Origin: BOKV01 sp049289295
GTDB taxonomy: Bacteria; Pseudomonadota; Alphaproteobacteria; Rhizobiales; Rhizobiaceae
DNA length: 64,000 bases
NCBI GenBank assembly: GCA_049289295.1
Contig: JBATLL010000099.1
Coordinates: 1 to 64,000, forward strand
Direction: 5' to 3'
The notes beneath the pieces are model-generated. The model was not told the origin of the DNA and did not search any database. It saw nothing but the letters and a program-made list of their open reading frames with translations. Both the position numbers and the translations under genes were made by a program. Below, in pieces: positions 61,726 through 64,000 of this stretch. How positions within the stretch are numbered: the first letter of the stretch is position 1; each line of letters starts with the position of its first letter.

Positions 61726-63627
61726 TCAGTCAGCGAGCGCCGACTCATACTCCTCGCTCAGCCGCAGCCAGTTTTCCTCTGCGCTGACGAGTTTCTTCTC
61801 CGCGTCTGCCCGCTCCTTCGCGAGCCGCGCGGCCTGATCCGGGAATCGCCCGTAAAGCTCTGGCGAAGCGAGCTTTTCATCGATTTCGCCAATCTGCTTC
61901 TGCAACTTGCCCATTGCGGCTTCCGCTTCGCGGATGCGCTTTTTCAGCGGTTCGGCCTCCCGCCGCCTTTCGGCAGCATCCTTGCGCCGCTCCGCGGCTG
62001 GCTTCGCTGGCGCCCTGGCAGCCTGAACAGGGTCTGCCTTTGCCTGCTTCTCCTGAGGCTTGCGCCCGGTCAGCACTTCGGTGCGGTAATCGTCAATATC
62101 CCCGTCATAGGGCTTTACCGTTCCATCCCTGACCAGCCACAACCGGTCGACGGTTGCTTCCACCAGATGGCGATCATGGCTGATGATGATGACGGCACCC
62201 GAATAATCGTTGAGCGCCATCATCAGCGCTTCGCGCGAATCGATGTCGAGATGGTTGGTCGGTTCGTCGAGAATGAGCAGGTTCGGCCCATCAAAGGCAA
62301 TCAGGCCCAACAGCAGGCGCGCCTTTTCGCCGCCTGACAGGTCCTTTGCCTTCGTGTCCATGCGGGCCGTATCGAGGCCCATCTGCGCAACCCTGGCGCG
62401 GACCTTCGATTCAGCGGCTCCCTGCATCAGTGGCCGCACATGATCCACCGGTGTCTGTTCCGGCTTGAGGTCGTCGAGCTGATGTTGCGCGAACATCGCC
62501 ACCTTCAGCTGTTGCGCCTTCACAGTCTCGCCGTTCACATGCTCAAGCCGGTTCGCCAGCAACTTGGCGAAGGTCGACTTGCCGTTGCCGTTCGATCCCA
62601 GAAGCGCGATGCGATCATCCTGGTCGATCCGCAGGTCGAGTTTGCGCAGGATCGGATTGTCCGCCGCATAGCCTGCCTCGACCCCTTCCAGCCGGATGAT
62701 CGGCGAGGCGAGCTTCCTGTCCGGTTCTGGAAAGCGGATCGGTGCCGAGCGCTCTTCCACGAAGGCAGCAATCGGTGCCATGCGCTCCAGTGCCTTGATG
62801 CGGCTTTGTGCCTGGCGCGCCTTGGTTGCCTGCGCACGGAAACGGTCGACAAACGCCTGCATGTGCTTGCGCCGTGCTTCCTGCTTCTCGCGGGCCTTCT
62901 CCTGCAACATCAGTTTTTCCGCGCGCTGGCGCTCGAAACTGTCATAGGTGCCGCGATAGAAGGTCAGTTTCTTGTGTTCCAGGTGCAGGATCGAATTCAC
63001 GGCCTTGTTGAGCAGGTCCCGGTCATGGCTGATGATCAGCACGGTGCCGGGATAGCGTGCAACGAAGTTCTCGAGCCACAAGGTGCCTTCAAGGTCGAGA
63101 TAGTTAGTCGGTTCGTCAAGCAGCAGGATGTCGGGCCGCGAGAACAGCACCGAAGCGAGCGCTACGCGCATGCGCCAGCCACCGGAAAAGCTCGAGGCCG
63201 GGCGCAACTGGTCTTCTGCCGAAAACCCCAGGCCCGAAAGGATCGCCCCGGCGCGCGCTTCGCCTGAATGGGCCTCTATGTCGGCAAGGCGCATGTGAAT
63301 GTCCGCGATTTTCAGCGGATCCTGCTCCACGTCCGCCTGCGCAAGCAGGCTGGCGCGCTCAGCATCGGCAGCCAGCACGATCTCGATCAGGCTCTGCTCT
63401 GTGCCGGGAGCTTCCTGAGCGACCTGGCCGATGCGCATTCCCTTTGGAATGGTCACGGAACCGGTGTCGGGCTGCAGTTCGCCGGTAATCGCGCGGTAAA
63501 GGGTAGTCTTCCCCGATCCATTGCGCCCCACAAGCCCGACCTTCGCGCCCGTGGGTACGGTCACGGAAGCACTGTCGATCAATTGGCGCCCTGCGATGCG
63601 CAGCGTGAGGTCGGATATGGTCAGCAT
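61726..63627 (-). CDS. ABC-F ATPase (Uup/YheS-like)
   Basis: 633 residues. Two ABC domains without membrane helices: Walker A GRNGSGKTT (about 34-42) and GSNGNGKST (about 343-351), signatures SFSGGWRMR and LSGGEKAR, Walker B LLLDEPTNYLD and LILDEPTNHLD. A P-site tRNA interaction motif lies between the domains (about 240-290), and a C-terminal coiled coil (about 545-630) follows an Ala/Lys linker. Proteins of this kind act on ribosomes to resolve stalling. No sign of an antibiotic-resistance subtype can be read. Confidence 0.9.
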   Translation of the reverse strand: MLTISDLTLRIAGRQLIDSASVTVPTGAKVGLVGRNGSGKTTLYRAITGELQPDTGSVTIPKGMRIGQVAQEAPGTEQSLIEIVLAADAERASLLAQADVEQDPLKIADIHMRLADIEAHSGEARAGAILSGLGFSAEDQLRPASSFSGGWRMRVALASVLFSRPDILLLDEPTNYLDLEGTLWLENFVARYPGTVLIISHDRDLLNKAVNSILHLEHKKLTFYRGTYDSFERQRAEKLMLQEKAREKQEARRKHMQAFVDRFRAQATKARQAQSRIKALERMAPIAAFVEERSAPIRFPEPDRKLASPIIRLEGVEAGYAADNPILRKLDLRIDQDDRIALLGSNGNGKSTFAKLLANRLEHVNGETVKAQQLKVAMFAQHQLDDLKPEQTPVDHVRPLMQGAAESKVRARVAQMGLDTARMDTKAKDLSGGEKARLLLGLIAFDGPNLLILDEPTNHLDIDSREALMMALNDYSGAVIIISHDRHLVEATVDRLWLVRDGTVKPYDGDIDDYRTEVLTGRKPQEKQAKADPVQAARAPAKPAAERRKDAAERRREAEPLKKRIREAEAAMGKLQKQIGEIDEKLASPELYGRFPDQAARLAKERADAEKKLVSAEENWLRLSEEYESALAD

Positions 63628-63735
63628 GGCGCGCTATGTGCGTCAGCGAGCGCAAAAGGGCAAGGGGAGATATCCCTGATCGTCGATTAGGCGTGCACTG
63701 TTACCTCTTGGCAACCGGATGGTCGGTCAGCCGTC

Positions 63736-64000
63736 TTAGTTGAATTCCTTGCCCTCGTTGCGAAGGAACAGCACGAGGTCCAGCGATGGCGGCTCCCTGC
63801 CGAGAATTGACAGGATTGCATGGGCCTGGCCCCGGTGATGGGTCTGGTGATTGAAGAAATGCGTGAGCGTGGGAGCAAGGCTTTGCGTCGTCAACTGTGG
63901 ACTGGTGATCGTCGTGAAGGTGATCTTGCCCAACAGTTCCTCTGGTTCGAGATGCTCCAACCAGCGAATGATGCGCCTGTCTTCCGCCTTGCGCGCTATG
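63736..64000 (-). CDS. DinB family protein (C-terminal part, 5' end outside window)
   Basis: The frame is open from the right edge to the stop at 63736, giving the last 87 codons. The segment includes HLEPEELLGKITFTTI and the metal-binding HFFNHQTHHRGQAH, where the second and third His of the DinB metal triad lie. DinB proteins are four-helix bundles with a metal, found in stress responses or thiol transfer. Substrate unknown. Confidence 0.8.
   Translation of the reverse strand, partial: IARKAEDRRIIRWLEHLEPEELLGKITFTTITSPQLTTQSLAPTLTHFFNHQTHHRGQAHAILSILGREPPSLDLVLFLRNEGKEFN

Overview
The window is a mostly gene-dense, GC-rich chromosomal segment from an alphaproteobacterium, very probably of the order Hyphomicrobiales (Rhizobiales). 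The basis is gene order and regulatory words: rpsF-rpsR-DUF2232-rplI followed by dnaB-alr-radA-cvpA-purF; fabD-fabG-acpP-fabF-mltG-yicC-gmk; lptF-lptG-lptD-surA-pdxA-rsmA; a NadQ-type Nudix/HTH regulator; an alphaproteobacterial LexA box (GTTC-N7-GTTC) before radA; and a full CtrA site (TTAA-N7-TTAA) between lptF and pepA. No rRNA, tRNA, CRISPR array or intact insertion sequence was found.

Layout. 1-2.7 kb: AT-richer accessory DNA with two overlapping genes of unknown function (one cut by the left edge, with pentapeptide-like and 32-residue helical repeats), then a degenerate gap and a cupin-like remnant. 3-14 kb: small metabolic and conserved genes: NadQ, HD hydrolase, YgfZ, Rhizobiales-type conserved proteins, Nudix/SRAP divergent pair, LysE exporter, cysS-GFA-small membrane protein-cimA. 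14-27 kb: GST, RarD, cytochrome c/LOG, an Ig/LysM envelope protein, a cysteine-rich ArsR regulator coupled to an Atm1-type ABC exporter and preceded by a perfect palindrome, a hybrid histidine kinase, then psd-pssA and a convergent acyl-activating enzyme. 27-38.5 kb, mainly minus strand: ribosomal proteins S6, S18 and L9, replicative helicase, alanine racemase, RadA, CvpA, PurF and an SDR, with a foreign-looking acyltransferase-3 gene between rplI and dnaB. 38.6-42.4 kb: a lipoprotein alpha/beta hydrolase and a quorum-sensing block radC-luxR-luxI with an inverted repeat upstream of luxI. 42.5-50.2 kb: type II fatty acid synthesis with an MFS gene inserted between fabG and acpP, then mltG-yicC-gmk. 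50.2-58 kb, minus strand: rsmA, pdxA, surA-like, lptD, lptG, lptF. 58.4-64 kb: pepA-holC-methyltransferase-membrane protein, an ABC-F ATPase and the end of a DinB-family gene.

Many genes are packed as translationally coupled pairs with ATGA, GTGA or TGATG overlaps: cysS/GFA, GFA/40-residue protein, arsR/atm1, pdxA/rsmA, lptF/lptG, lptG/lptD and holC/methyltransferase. The envelope theme is strong: LPS transport (LptD/F/G, SurA-like chaperone), phospholipids (Psd, PssA, acyl-ACP/CoA synthetase), peptidoglycan (MltG, Alr, LysM protein) and fatty acid synthesis. The parts most worth following up are the unknown two-gene cassette at the left end, the ArsR-Atm1 module with its six-cysteine cluster and palindrome, and the inverted repeats around the LuxR/LuxI block. 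All coordinates and motifs were read by eye; no database search was possible.
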